Of a DNA stretch of 64,000 nt, positions 39,645 to 51,152 are shown in pieces. The stretch spans positions 434,001 to 498,000 of the forward strand of contig NZ_JABASV010000001.1 in assembly GCF_016107625.1 (NCBI RefSeq), given 5' to 3'. The first letter of the stretch is position 1. Every line of letters starts with the position of its first letter. The position numbers were made by a program, and so were the translations under genes. The DNA comes from Vreelandella alkaliphila (lineage in GTDB: Bacteria > Pseudomonadota > Gammaproteobacteria > Pseudomonadales > Halomonadaceae). Under the pieces are notes generated by a model. That model was not told the origin of the DNA, made no database searches, and was given only the letters and a program-made list of their open reading frames with translations.

Positions 39645-42600
39645 TTAGGTCATCGTGTTGTAATTGGTATTCCAGTTAACGTTGTCAAAGTCGCCAAGAT
39701 TAATAGCCTCGAACGACGCTAGCGTGTCTGTATCAAACGCACTGTTTGATAGTGCTTCCACACGCTGCAGCAGCGCATCATCGGCGATGTCTGGCGTATT
39801 GCCATCTCCGGCTAAGAGATACACCACGTCACCGGTTTCCAGGCCAAGTTGATCAAGCCAATCAACACCGCTTTCAAATTCAGCGGTCGTGAACACGGCG
39901 AAGGCGTCATTAACGTCTAGCGCTTGCACCTCTTCGCTGATCACAAGTCCAGTCCCCTCGCCGCGCAGTGCTGCGAACTCATCGGCGGTCAGGTCAACGC
40001 GTAACTCGTCAGCACCTGGCACATCACCGACGCGGAAGTCGGTGATGCTCATCACCTCGCCACCAGGCTGACCATCCACCGTAAAGGTTTGGGCAAGTTG
40101 ATCAATGCTTCCTCCGACTTCAGCACCCGGCTGATGCTCGTAGCCATTGACCGTAAAGGCAATATTCAGATCCTGCTCATCGTCACTGTTAAGCGGGTCA
40201 TCAATGACGACAATGCTTGCGGCATCATCGACTAGAAAATCAGCAGGAACCCCACCATTGCCTGCGACATTAAGGGTGTAGATATTGCTGTAGGTATCCT
40301 GCACTACCCATGAGGTTAGCGAGGAGAGAGGCACGTCGTTATTTACCGCGCCGTCCAGCAGTGTACTGGCGGTATCAAATAGCTCCTTCGCCGCGCGAAC
40401 ATCCAACAATCCAGCATCAAAAAATGCGCTTTGATCGGTCTCTAACGCGTAATTTTCAGGGATGCTTCCCCCGCTGATGGAGCGCTGTACCAGATCCGCT
40501 AGGGGGTAAGACACTGTTAGCCCTGTTTGGTCAAAGTTCTTTAGCTCGCTGAGCACTTCAAAATCTTGATAACCGATCTCATCAGTATTGACGCGTACAC
40601 TGCTCGCCGCTAATAGTACGTCACTATCGATAGCGTCCATGAGCTGCTGGACACTATCTTCCACCACCCAGTTCAGCAACGTTTCGCGGTCCAGCTCAGC
40701 GGCATTGTTGGCACCTGCCACAATGGAGGCGACGGTGGCTAGCAGTTGCTCACCTTCCGCGACGGTTAACGAGGAGGCATCAAAAAGCTGGTCAGCCAGC
40801 ACTTGGTAGCTACCCGGGCGCTCATCGGTGCTGGCAGGCAATACCTCTCCGGCATTTATTACGGCAACCGCTTCTTGTAAGGAGTAACCCACTTCCACGC
40901 TATCGAGCGTCACATTGCCTAGCGCGACAAACGCCTCGTACTGCTCGGCGCTCAGGAGCTCATCAGCTCCCAACTCCAAGCCGATAGTAGTAGCGCCCGT
41001 TACCCACGCTTCATCACTCGCCGCTAATAAATCATCCGCCTGAGCCCTGGTAATACTCCACGTTTGCAGCACTTCCACACTGACATCACGGCTGTTTAGC
41101 GCACCATCGACAATTGCCTGAACCGACTGATATCGGGCTTGTGCATCAGCAACCGTAGCAAGTGAGAAATTGGGTAGCTCACCACTGTTTGGGGAGATTT
41201 CATAGCTATTGGCAATGCTTTCAATCTGATTCAGCGTTAAGTTACTGGTTAAGATAAATCGCACGGGCGTATCGCCAAGCTCAAAATTATCTAACCGTTG
41301 TAAACGCTGTAAATCAGCAATCGCTAGAATGTCGTTATTAACTGATACCTGCTCTGCGCCAGTGATATGCAACGGGAATTCAGTGCCAGCCTGAGCCTCT
41401 AGCAAGGCAGCTGCCGTATCAACAACCGTCCATTTCAGTAGTGCATTTACTGCTGGCGTGGGCCCATTGGCATTTGCCAGTGCAGATAGTGCTTTATCCA
41501 CCAACGGTTTAACGTCAGCAGCGGTGAAGGTACCCACGGACAGCTCTTCATCAGCAATGCGATAACCCACACTGTTATCGCTTGGATCTTTATTGAGACT
41601 TTCAACACCCTCTTCGTCAATGATCTCTAATGCTTCTTCTAGGGTATACAGCACCTCAATGGGGTCATCGGCATACTGATAGTTACCTAGGGTCGTCAAC
41701 GACTGATATTGCGCGTAGGTGATTTGATCATCCGTAATCGTGACATTGCCAGCCAGCGTTACGTGGCTCTGATTGATCGCACGAATAACGTTGTCAGCTG
41801 TGTCGCTTACCGTCCAGTCAAACAGGGTTTGAACGGTTTCATTGTTATTTTCAAGACCGTTAGCCGCTTCCAATACCGTGCGGATATTTGCCAAGGTGTC
41901 GGCGGAGTCTACGACAGTTAAGGTTTCCACCCTGGCTGTCGTGTCATCTAGCAGACTAAAACGCCCTGCTGGTGCGAGCAGATCGGCCTCTTCGGCACGC
42001 AGCGCATCGCTAATATCGGCATAGGTTACTGCGGTCGTATCACCTAAGCTAAAGTTGTTCAGCGTCGTATCCAAACGCTCATATTGTGCTGCGGTTAAGG
42101 TGAGGTTAGTGACTTGAATGGTATCCGCAAGCTGCAACCCTTCAGGGAGATTAGCCCTTAACTGCGCCTGGATATTAGTGTAGCTATCAAGCACGCTCCA
42201 GGTATAAACGCTGCCGAGGTTCGGCGCGTTTTCGGCGCTATCTAGCAGTTGGCGCACAGCGGCCAGATCATTAATAGCAGACTGTGCAGTCAATGGCTGC
42301 GGGGCAAATAACGCGCCAGTACTGATGATGTAATTAGCCACGACATCGTCGATACCGACGCTAAACGCCTGTGCTAGCGTGTACTCCACCTGCTCGTCGC
42401 CACGCAGGTAGCCGACATTATCGCTTTCAATCGCTAACAGCGCATTGTATTCGCCGATGCTAATCGTTGGGTCGGTGACACGAAGTTCGTCAGCAAGGGC
42501 GATATGCAATGCACCCTGCTCAACGGCTAAAATCGCCTCAGCAGTATCATTAATCACCCAGTTGAATAGCTCGTCAGCGTCTAGCCCATCGGCGTTATTG

Positions 42601-45600
42601 GCGCCGCTTATTATGTCTTCAACACGAGCAAGCTCAGAACTAGCACCAGCAACGCTGAGCTCTCCTGGGCTGTAAACATCTGGTGCAATTTGATAGTTGT
42701 CCGCTAGTTCAATGTCGGTACTGATAGCACCTTCTAAGGTATAGCGAACAACCGTGGCGGCCAGTTCAAAGTTTTCTAACATGGCCAAGCGTTCGTACTG
42801 GGATTGATTAATTCCTACATTGGCGACACGCACCTGATCCGCCAACATCACGTGATCTTCAGCAATATCACCAATGATAGTATTGGCGTTATCGACCACT
42901 ACCCAGCTAAATGGCAGGTTTTCGCTCAGTTCAGCACTATTTTCAGCGTTTTTCGCCAACTCGACGACCTGGGTATACGCGTCACGTGCGTCTTCCACGG
43001 TGACTTCGCCAGCCTCACGAATCGCCTCTAGATTGATCGCATAATTATTGAGCAGCGAATCACTATTGTCAGCAGCAATGGCGCTTGAAAGGGTGTACTC
43101 AACGGTTTCTCCGCTGCGTACGTAATTGCTCTGAAGTCCTGTTAGGGCTTCATACTGTGCCAAGGTAATCACACCATCGCTAACGTTGACGGCATTGGCA
43201 CGCAGTAAATGGGCAACATCACCCGCATCCAAAATAGCGTCAACCGTATCAAGCACTGTCCAGTTGAAGAGTTGATCGACATTGGGCGTTTCTGGGTTCA
43301 GCGCATTCGCCAGAATGTTTTCTACGGTCGCGAGCGTATCTTCTGCTTCCAACACACTAACACTGCCCGCATTAAAGGGCGGCTGTTGGGCGATTTCGTA
43401 GTTATCGGCAAGCACGTCAGCAGCGATTGCTTGTGCCAGGGTGTAGCCTACAACGGTGTCGCCTAGCTGGAAGTTATCCAGCGTATTAAGCTGGTCAAAC
43501 TCATCAACGGTTATCGCACGATCACTAATCGTGACGGGGTTAGCGCCAGCGACGTGGCCATCGTTGATATCCGCAATAATGGCACTAGCACTATCACTGA
43601 CGGCCCATTGAAATAGCGTCAGTGGCGGTTGATTGTTGGCACCTTCCAAAACACGCGAAACATCGGCAAAGGCTGAAGCGGCTTGTGCGACGGTCACGGT
43701 ACCGACATTAAGAGGAGCATCGAGATCAATGATGTAGTTGCTGGCCAGCGGTGCTGCATCAAGAGCTTGTGCAAGCGTATAACCTACTTCTGTGGCACCT
43801 AGCTCGAAATTGCTCAGCGCATCGAGCTGCTTAAATTGCTCTGGCGTAATGACGGCTTCTGTGACACTGACACGGCGGGCCTCATTAAGCTGCGGGTCAG
43901 CACTGGAAGCGTTTATCACGTTGTCAAAACTATCGAGGATGGTCCAGTTCAACAACATCTCACGTGTTAAACCATCATCCCCAGTGTTCAGCGCGCGATC
44001 CGTTAACAGCCGTGTTTCATCAATAAGCTCTGCCGCTTCACGCAGGCTTAATTCATTATTAACAAACGGCGTTTCTGGATCTAACGTGTAGTTTGCGGGC
44101 ATTTCTGCCGTTTTCAGCGCCTCTTCAAGCGTGTAAGGCACCACGGTGCTGCCAAGCACAAAGTTATCCAGCGTATTCAAGTCTGCGAACTGGTCCGGCC
44201 GGACCGTTTCATCCGTTAGCGTAACGCGCTCAGCACCTAAAACGGCGGGGCGCTCCAAACCGCCGGTCACCAACACATCTTCGACGCTAGCGCGAATTGA
44301 CCAAGTGTAAATGTCGGAAAGCTCGATAGGCGCCGTTCCAACATCGTAATCACCTGCTAAGATCTTCTCCACCAGCGCCAAGCGGTCGGCGGCAACGGTC
44401 AATCCCAACGTACCCGCAGAGAACGCCTGATCAGGGTTGATCAAGTACTGAGAGGGCAAGTCTCCTTTTTGCGCAAGATTAACCGCGGTTTGAAGCGTGA
44501 GATAAGGAAGATCAGCGCGAACATCAATCGTATTAGAAAGATCGCTGTTGGGGTTTTGAACCGCTTGTTGAGCATCGCGAAGTGGGTTGCTGTCGCCGTC
44601 CCGATAAGCATCAAGATTAACGTCTGCCCCGGCGTTATCAATAGCGTCTAGCGCTTGTTTTACCTGACCGGCAATAGAAGGCAGCCCTAATGCATCAGCC
44701 ATTTGCTGATTGGTCAGCTCACGCCCCGCTTCATTGGCTTGATTGAGTGCGTTGGCAAGTAGTGAAAGCGCGTCGCTACTGCTAATGCCCGCACTGTCGG
44801 CCATCGCTAGCAAGCCAGCAACTTTAACACCCGCGACAAGCAACTCAACGCTAGCGGATTGATCGCCCAGTGGATCGGTAGTCAGCAAATCAACGCGTTC
44901 ATCTAATCCCAATGCAGTTTTAATGACACTTTGTGATGTGGCGTCGTTAATATCGAACTGCGCTGATAACTGAACCATCATGGTGGTCAACGGCGTGATC
45001 ACCGTGGCATCTTCTGGCGCTCGCAACACCCCGTTGAACGGCAGCCCAGTGGCAATATCAACGCCACCTGTGGCCGTCAAGATACCGCTGCCCTGCAGGC
45101 CACTGAAGAAACCGCTATTGTCGGTTTCCACTTGATTAGCATTGACGGCACGAGTAACGGTGGCACCAGCAATATAGCCATCAATCACATAGCCGCTGGT
45201 CGTAGTTGGTTCTGGTGCAGGCGGTGTTGAGGAATCACCACCTCCCCCGCCGCCGCCGCCACCTGCTGCGGCCGCACCTAACGCCAACGCCCCACCACCG
45301 AGGTAAAGCCAGGGAGGAATATCGCCAAAAGAGCTAACTGGGGTGCTGCTACCGCTTGTGGCATTTGCATTACTTGGCGTGGTTTCGCTGCCGCTAACGC
45401 TAGGTGAAAAAGACGCACTAGGCACAAAGAGCAGCGTGCCAAAGTCAGTGCTTTCTGCCACACCTTGCTGCAACGCACTGCTCGGGCTGATTAACAAAAG
45501 ATCACCCTGTTGAACCACGGCGCCACGCTCCACGAGCAACAGCGAGCCATCTGCGCGGGTAATCATTACATTACCATCAGGCAACAGCTCCCAGGTCTGC

Positions 45601-46100
45601 ACATTGGGCAACTGGCTTAACGGCACAAGAAGGCCGCTGTCGGCATCCAACTTTTCCATGAGCGCTGTGATATCGACCACCACACGGCCGCCCTCAAGTT
45701 CAACATCAGCAGCCGCTAGATAAATACGTTGGCCGTTATCCATTACCAATGTCAGGCTGCCATTAGGCTGGCGAATAACCTCATCAACCCCTTGCAGGTC
45801 ATTAACAGCGACCATGTCATCAGCCATCGCCTGCTGAGCCATCAGCGGCAGTACTAGCGTTGCCGCCATTCCACCACGCTTCAACACTTTTTGGTTTTTC
45901 GCCATCCAACGGCGAACGAAAGCAAGGCGTGCCTGCGGATCAGTCGGTATTTCTATGCGCGCCACACCCTCTTGGGTGTCAGCGAACGCTTGCCAGTCGC
46001 CCTGTGAGTCCACTGAACTCACCCTGACGCCATTGAGCAGGTGGCCGTTCATCACGCCAGGCTGGGTCGACTTAAGAATATCGGCTGATGATATCGCCAT
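39645..46100 (-). CDS. Very large repeat-containing surface-protein candidate (Bap/RTX-adhesin-like organisation), unknown function
   Basis: This 2151-residue acidic protein opens with MAISSADILKSTQPGVMNG and a hydrophobic stretch near residues 78-92 (GGMAATLVLPLMAQQAMA) that could be a late signal or membrane anchor. A Bap-prefix-like region (LTLVMDNGQRIYLAAADVEL) follows. Near 255-285 a hydrophobic PPWLYLGGGALALGAAAA leads into a run of ten glycines and a Ser/Thr/Pro linker. A beta-domain (YVIDGYIAGATVTRAVNA, then TPLTTMMVQL) seen in large adhesins follows. From about 560 to 1945 there are about 12 repeats of roughly 115 residues. The last 200 residues have no clear type I secretion signal that I can prove. 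ATG at 46100 has GGAG nine bases upstream. No secretion genes are adjacent. Confidence 0.8.
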   Translation of the reverse strand: MAISSADILKSTQPGVMNGHLLNGVRVSSVDSQGDWQAFADTQEGVARIEIPTDPQARLAFVRRWMAKNQKVLKRGGMAATLVLPLMAQQAMADDMVAVNDLQGVDEVIRQPNGSLTLVMDNGQRIYLAAADVELEGGRVVVDITALMEKLDADSGLLVPLSQLPNVQTWELLPDGNVMITRADGSLLLVERGAVVQQGDLLLISPSSALQQGVAESTDFGTLLFVPSASFSPSVSGSETTPSNANATSGSSTPVSSFGDIPPWLYLGGGALALGAAAAGGGGGGGGGDSSTPPAPEPTTTSGYVIDGYIAGATVTRAVNANQVETDNSGFFSGLQGSGILTATGGVDIATGLPFNGVLRAPEDATVITPLTTMMVQLSAQFDINDATSQSVIKTALGLDERVDLLTTDPLGDQSASVELLVAGVKVAGLLAMADSAGISSSDALSLLANALNQANEAGRELTNQQMADALGLPSIAGQVKQALDAIDNAGADVNLDAYRDGDSNPLRDAQQAVQNPNSDLSNTIDVRADLPYLTLQTAVNLAQKGDLPSQYLINPDQAFSAGTLGLTVAADRLALVEKILAGDYDVGTAPIELSDIYTWSIRASVEDVLVTGGLERPAVLGAERVTLTDETVRPDQFADLNTLDNFVLGSTVVPYTLEEALKTAEMPANYTLDPETPFVNNELSLREAAELIDETRLLTDRALNTGDDGLTREMLLNWTILDSFDNVINASSADPQLNEARRVSVTEAVITPEQFKQLDALSNFELGATEVGYTLAQALDAAPLASNYIIDLDAPLNVGTVTVAQAASAFADVSRVLEGANNQPPLTLFQWAVSDSASAIIADINDGHVAGANPVTISDRAITVDEFDQLNTLDNFQLGDTVVGYTLAQAIAADVLADNYEIAQQPPFNAGSVSVLEAEDTLATVENILANALNPETPNVDQLFNWTVLDTVDAILDAGDVAHLLRANAVNVSDGVITLAQYEALTGLQSNYVRSGETVEYTLSSAIAADNSDSLLNNYAINLEAIREAGEVTVEDARDAYTQVVELAKNAENSAELSENLPFSWVVVDNANTIIGDIAEDHVMLADQVRVANVGINQSQYERLAMLENFELAATVVRYTLEGAISTDIELADNYQIAPDVYSPGELSVAGASSELARVEDIISGANNADGLDADELFNWVINDTAEAILAVEQGALHIALADELRVTDPTISIGEYNALLAIESDNVGYLRGDEQVEYTLAQAFSVGIDDVVANYIISTGALFAPQPLTAQSAINDLAAVRQLLDSAENAPNLGSVYTWSVLDSYTNIQAQLRANLPEGLQLADTIQVTNLTLTAAQYERLDTTLNNFSLGDTTAVTYADISDALRAEEADLLAPAGRFSLLDDTTARVETLTVVDSADTLANIRTVLEAANGLENNNETVQTLFDWTVSDTADNVIRAINQSHVTLAGNVTITDDQITYAQYQSLTTLGNYQYADDPIEVLYTLEEALEIIDEEGVESLNKDPSDNSVGYRIADEELSVGTFTAADVKPLVDKALSALANANGPTPAVNALLKWTVVDTAAALLEAQAGTEFPLHITGAEQVSVNNDILAIADLQRLQRLDNFELGDTPVRFILTSNLTLNQIESIANSYEISPNSGELPNFSLATVADAQARYQSVQAIVDGALNSRDVSVEVLQTWSITRAQADDLLAASDEAWVTGATTIGLELGADELLSAEQYEAFVALGNVTLDSVEVGYSLQEAVAVINAGEVLPASTDERPGSYQVLADQLFDASSLTVAEGEQLLATVASIVAGANNAAELDRETLLNWVVEDSVQQLMDAIDSDVLLAASSVRVNTDEIGYQDFEVLSELKNFDQTGLTVSYPLADLVQRSISGGSIPENYALETDQSAFFDAGLLDVRAAKELFDTASTLLDGAVNNDVPLSSLTSWVVQDTYSNIYTLNVAGNGGVPADFLVDDAASIVVIDDPLNSDDEQDLNIAFTVNGYEHQPGAEVGGSIDQLAQTFTVDGQPGGEVMSITDFRVGDVPGADELRVDLTADEFAALRGEGTGLVISEEVQALDVNDAFAVFTTAEFESGVDWLDQLGLETGDVVYLLAGDGNTPDIADDALLQRVEALSNSAFDTDTLASFEAINLGDFDNVNWNTNYNTMT
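40280..44440 (-). repeat. About twelve degenerate ~115-residue repeats inside the large surface-protein gene
   Basis: Each unit has, in order: NF.LG.T.V.YTL..A (strand and helix), a NY.I...P segment, L(S/T)V..A...L..V..IL..ANN, then an FNW.V.DT...I core, and an acidic H(V/I).LA..V.V.D..I...QY..L end. Units differ strongly at the DNA level, so the array is old rather than a recent expansion. Approximate limits only. Confidence 0.75.
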
Positions 46101-46501
46101 TGAGCACTTCTCCACTGAAAGTTCGCAGGCGCTTGGCGCCTAATCGTTTTTATATCTGGTTGGCGTATATCGCCCACACGCCTGCACGTACACTGTGCTT
46201 ATCAGACGCATTAGAAAAATAGGCCTAAGTATTCCACAAAGAAGTATTAGCCAAACCCTGAAAAAGGCTGGTTATATAGCGGTAACAGAGCATTAGACGC
46301 ATCGCCACCACTGAAACGCGGTAGCACGCAATGGAATCAGCCGAAAAGAACGGCCAGATGAAAAGAGATCGTAAAAAGCAGACTTCCCCCCCTCATTAGC
46401 TCTCAGCCCGCTGCGATATGCTTTTGGGGAAGCGAATGTCGGCTTTTCAATGGGAGCTGTATTCAGCAAGCTTTCATGAATTACTATGCAGTAATGGCCA
46501 A
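46101..46501. other. Intergenic region without a recognised gene
   Basis: These 401 bases separate the large surface-protein gene from the end of the LysR gene. They should contain the promoter for the large gene. Two short inverted repeats are visible: CTTCCCC / GGGGAAG at about 46383-46431, and ATTACT-ATGC-AGTAAT at 46480-46495 beside the LysR stop. Nothing else could be supported. Confidence 0.5.
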
Positions 46502-47434
46502 TTAACTCCGAGAGATATCGTCAATCACTAACCTGATTTGATCTCGCAACCAACTCAGTCCGACATCCTTGTCCGTCCATATCGCCCAATTCATAGTTAC
46601 CGGTGGGAAATTAAGTGAAATCGGCATTTCACAAAATGCAAGCCCGAATAACGGTGCATACTGCACGGCAATCCTTCTAGGCACTGTTGCCACGACAGGT
46701 GCATTGCGTGCTGCAGCAAGCAGCGGCATAAAATCAGGCGCCGCTAAGATGACATTGAGCTCTATTCCCAATGCTTCCAAAGCATCACCAACACAGCCCG
46801 CGACATTTGCCGTCTGGGACAGAACAGCATGCCGTGCGCCAAGATAATCGTCACGCGATAATGGCGGTACCAATCGACAGAGATCGGCATTAAAGCAGCA
46901 TGCTATGTTAGATTCGAACAGGACCTCTCCTAGATGACGAGACTGTTTACAGCCAATAGCCAAATCAATTTCGCCCGAATCCATCATCATATCCACTGTT
47001 TCGACCGTAATCGCACGGCTTAGCAGCCGAACCCCCGGTGCCGTTGATTGCAACCGATCCATCAAGGCAGGTAGCAGAACCATCTCCATTTCACCGGCAA
47101 TACCCACCCGAAAAATCCGGTCTGCTGTTTGCGGCTCAAAACTATCCGATGACTGAAGCGCATTTTGCGCCTGTGTCAACGCTACTCGCACCGGCCCAGC
47201 CAGCGCTCGGGATTTGGCCGTTGGCTGCATTTTCTGCCCGACACGAACGAAAAGATCGTCCTGCAATAACATCCGCAGTGTCGATAAATTATGACTCATT
47301 GCCGACTGACCAATACGGAGTTTCTCGGCAGATTTGGTGACACTCAGCTCTTGCATCATTGCGTCAAACGCGACCATAAGATTGAGGTCGAAGGAGCGTA
47401 AATTGAAATGATCAATATTATCCATGATTGGCAT
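46502..47434 (-). CDS. LysR family transcription regulator
   Basis: This 310-residue regulator has an N-terminal winged helix: LRSFDLNLMVAFDAMMQE, then SVTKSAEKLRIGQSAMSHNLSTLR and the wing with DLFVRVG. The C-terminal co-inducer domain follows from about residue 90 (DRIFRVGIAGEMEMVLLPALM). It is of the NodD/PcpR type by its N-terminal wording. It lies divergent from the Tat-exported metallo-hydrolase gene with a spacer of 100 bases, the classic LysR arrangement, so that gene is its most likely target. Start at ATG 47434; another ATG nine bases on is possible. Confidence 0.9.
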   Translation of the reverse strand: MPIMDNIDHFNLRSFDLNLMVAFDAMMQELSVTKSAEKLRIGQSAMSHNLSTLRMLLQDDLFVRVGQKMQPTAKSRALAGPVRVALTQAQNALQSSDSFEPQTADRIFRVGIAGEMEMVLLPALMDRLQSTAPGVRLLSRAITVETVDMMMDSGEIDLAIGCKQSRHLGEVLFESNIACCFNADLCRLVPPLSRDDYLGARHAVLSQTANVAGCVGDALEALGIELNVILAAPDFMPLLAAARNAPVVATVPRRIAVQYAPLFGLAFCEMPISLNFPPVTMNWAIWTDKDVGLSWLRDQIRLVIDDISRS

Positions 47435-47534
47435 CGATTTGATTGCTGACCAATGGGAATATACCTTTTCCTCATGGCGTTACAAACCGCCGGTTGAATT
47501 CTGGCCTGTTGATTGATTGAGAGAGGGTGTTTTT

Positions 47535-48518
47535 ATGCTGTCACGCAGAGATATGCTTAAAGGTTCGCTTGCTGCTATGGCCGTTGGTGCAGCCGCCAGC
47601 ACCGTTTTCATCCCATTACACGCTGCAGCCAGTGCACCGCTAGTTGGCACGCAGGCGCCAGGCTATTACCGCTTAATGGTGGGTGATGTCGAAGTCACCG
47701 CACTCTCGGATGGTACGGGCCTGTTTCCGATCGCCGACCTTTACCTGAATATCACCCCCGAACAGGCTCGCACAGCACTTGCCAATGCGTTTCAAGGCAC
47801 GCCAACCCATCTGTCAGTTAATGCCTATCTGCTGAATTTCGGTGATCGGCTGATTCTTCTGGATGCAGGAACCGGTGATCTGATGGGCCCAGCCTTGGGC
47901 AAACTGACAAGCAATATCATCGCATCGGGCTATCATCCCGATCAGATCGATGATGTGGTAATTACCCACATTCACCCCGACCATGTCGGTGGACTTGTCC
48001 TGAATGGCAACAAAGTGTTTGCCAACGCGATGGTCCATGTACCAAAACTGGATGCGGAGTATTGGCTTAGTGCCGAAAATCGTGACAAGGCCCCAGACGA
48101 CGCCAAGCAGTTCTTTGATCAGGCGGTCTCGTCAACCAAGCCCTATATCGACAGCGACACGCTTAGAACCTACGACACGGATATGCCAGCCATTCCAGGC
48201 GTGATTAATTCAACCCATCGCCCAGGCCATACCCCTGGTCACAGTGCCTTATGGTTTGAAAGCAAAGGCGAAAAATTCGTCTACTGGGGCGATATCACGC
48301 ATGGCGATGTCATTCAATTCGACGAACCAGGCGTGGCGATTGCCTTTGATGTTGACCCGGACCAGGCTGTCATCACTCGCGAAGCGGCCTTTGCCGAAGC
48401 GGTAGCGGAGAAGTACATGGTAGCTGGTTGCCATATCGCATTCCCAGGCATCGGATACGTGGTCGAAGACAGCACGATGTTTGACTGGGTGCCCGTCAAT
48501 TATCGCGCAGACGTCTGA
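47535..48518 (+). CDS. Tat-exported metallo-beta-lactamase-fold hydrolase
   Basis: This 327-residue protein begins with a twin-arginine signal (SRRDMLKGSLAAMAVGAAA) and should be folded before export to the periplasm. The zinc motif HIHPDH is at residues 145-150, preceded by LILLDAGTGD. Further metal ligands are in RPGHTPGHSALWFE and in WGDITHGD. This layout fits MBL-fold hydrolases such as lactonases or organophosphate-type esterases. Start chosen at ATG 47535, with GAGAGGG upstream. It is divergent from a LysR regulator. Lactone quenching is one possibility, but no substrate can be named. Confidence 0.86.
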   Translation: MLSRRDMLKGSLAAMAVGAAASTVFIPLHAAASAPLVGTQAPGYYRLMVGDVEVTALSDGTGLFPIADLYLNITPEQARTALANAFQGTPTHLSVNAYLLNFGDRLILLDAGTGDLMGPALGKLTSNIIASGYHPDQIDDVVITHIHPDHVGGLVLNGNKVFANAMVHVPKLDAEYWLSAENRDKAPDDAKQFFDQAVSSTKPYIDSDTLRTYDTDMPAIPGVINSTHRPGHTPGHSALWFESKGEKFVYWGDITHGDVIQFDEPGVAIAFDVDPDQAVITREAAFAEAVAEKYMVAGCHIAFPGIGYVVEDSTMFDWVPVNYRADV

Positions 48519-48628
48519 TCTATAGCCATTATTTGCCCATGCACGACAAACGATTGGACGGCGCTGGGCAATGCGGTCACTGCTAAATAATTGCGATCAT
48601 GCCCTAACCACAACGGTAAACAGACACA

Positions 48629-48662
48629 AAAAAGGGCTTAGCGATAAATCGCTAAGCCCTTG
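48629..48662 (-). terminator. Terminator of the tRNA-Leu gene
   Basis: On the minus strand AAGGGCTTAGCGAT pairs with ATCGCTAAGCCCTT and is followed by a T-run. It starts a few bases past the CCA end of the tRNA. Confidence 0.85.
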
Positions 48663-48666
48663 AATT

Positions 48667-48753
48667 TGGTGCCGGTGGCCAGACTCGAACTGGCACACCC
48701 GTAAAGGCGGCGGATTTTGAATCCGCTGCGTCTACCAATTCCGCCACACCGGC
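48667..48753 (-). tRNA. tRNA-Leu (anticodon CAA)
   Basis: The 87-base minus-strand sequence folds as a class II tRNA. The acceptor stem GCCGGTG pairs with CACCGGC, the D-loop region is AATTGGTAGACGC, and the anticodon arm is GCGGA-TTCAAAA-TCCGC with anticodon CAA. A long variable arm follows, then the T-arm GCCAG-TTCGAGT-CTGGC, discriminator A and an encoded CCA end. It reads UUG codons. Confidence 0.95.
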
Positions 48754-48866
48754 AATGGCTGCGCATTATACGTAGATAACCTCACAGGTCAATCACATTG
48801 ACTGACTTTATCTATCTAAAGCGCTATCCTATGCCGCCTGTTTGACCACTGATAAGAGCCATTTCC

Positions 48867-49898
48867 ATGCAGCGCGCGGATTTTCATTTCGAGCTACCCG
48901 ACGAGCTAATTGCTCGCTACCCTTCTGAGCAGCGCAGCGACTGCCGTTTGCTATGCGTGGATGGCCAGAGCGGCGCGCTTGAGCATCGCCGGTTTCCTGA
49001 TTTATTTGAACTACTCGAACCCGGCGACTTGCTGGTATTCAATGATACGCGCGTCATTCCAGCACGCCTGCACGGCCACAAAGCTAGCGGCGGTAAAGTA
49101 GAAATGCTGCTGGAGCGCCCGTTGGATAGCCACCGTGGTTTGGCGCATATTCGTTCGAGCAAATCGCCCAAGCCAGGCACCGAGTTGATCTTTGAAGGCG
49201 ACATTCATGCAGTGGTTGAAGGCCGCCGCGATGCACTGTTTGAGCTGCGCTTTTTAGGCGACACACCAATGATTGCGCTGCTTGAAAAGCACGGCCATAT
49301 GCCACTGCCGCCCTATATCACCCGTGACGATGAGCTGAGTGATCGGGAACGCTATCAAACCGTGTATGCCCGCCGCGACGGTGCAGTAGCAGCGCCTACC
49401 GCGGGGCTTCACTTTGACCAACCGTTGCTGGATGCCCTGGCCGAGAAAGGCGTTAACAGTGCCTTTGTGACCTTGCACGTCGGCGCTGGCACCTTTCAGC
49501 CAGTACGCGTCGACAACATCCTTGAACACCATATGCATAGCGAGTGGATTGAGGTGTCTGAGACCGCCTGTCAACAAGTGCGTGACACTCAGGCTGCGGG
49601 GAAACGGGTCATTGCCGTCGGCACTACCAGCGTGCGCTGCTTAGAAAGCGCTTGCCTGAAAAGTAGCGACGGCCAGATCGCCCCCTACAGCGGCGACACC
49701 GATATCTTTATCTACCCTGGCTACGAATGGCGCTGTGTGGATGCTCTGATAACTAATTTCCACCTGCCCGAGTCGACCCTGTTGATGCTGGTCTCTGCAT
49801 TTGCCGGCTATGACCACATGATGCGGGCATACCGCACGGCAGTTGACGAGCGCTACGCGTTCTTTAGTTATGGCGATGCCATGCTGCTGACCCGCTAA
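48867..49898 (+). CDS. queA: S-adenosylmethionine:tRNA ribosyltransferase-isomerase
   Basis: This 343-residue enzyme makes epoxyqueuosine in tRNA from the ribosyl part of S-adenosylmethionine. Conserved parts: [20 protein letters not shown] at the start, [38 protein letters not shown] in order, [26 protein letters not shown] and the C-terminal [17 protein letters not shown]. All are typical. It is the first gene of the queA-tgt-yajC-secD-secF arrangement common in gammaproteobacteria. The promoter must lie in the 110 bases between it and the tRNA-Leu gene, which is transcribed the other way. Confidence 0.97.
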   Translation: MQRADFHFELPDELIARYPSEQRSDCRLLCVDGQSGALEHRRFPDLFELLEPGDLLVFNDTRVIPARLHGHKASGGKVEMLLERPLDSHRGLAHIRSSKSPKPGTELIFEGDIHAVVEGRRDALFELRFLGDTPMIALLEKHGHMPLPPYITRDDELSDRERYQTVYARRDGAVAAPTAGLHFDQPLLDALAEKGVNSAFVTLHVGAGTFQPVRVDNILEHHMHSEWIEVSETACQQVRDTQAAGKRVIAVGTTSVRCLESACLKSSDGQIAPYSGDTDIFIYPGYEWRCVDALITNFHLPESTLLMLVSAFAGYDHMMRAYRTAVDERYAFFSYGDAMLLTR

Positions 49899-49944
49899 AC
49901 ACGATACGTCCAGCGCCTTAACCGATTATTGACGAGTTATTTAG

Positions 49945-51081
<1,137 letters not shown>

Positions 51082-51152
51082 TCGCCATCCGCCATTGGCG
51101 GGTGGTTTAATCGGTTCACCCATTGAGTTTTCTAACCCAGGAGTTCTCTGCA

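Noticed and set aside
46101..46501. Possible small gene in the 401-base gap
   Set aside because: No frame with a start, ribosome site and convincing composition could be found.
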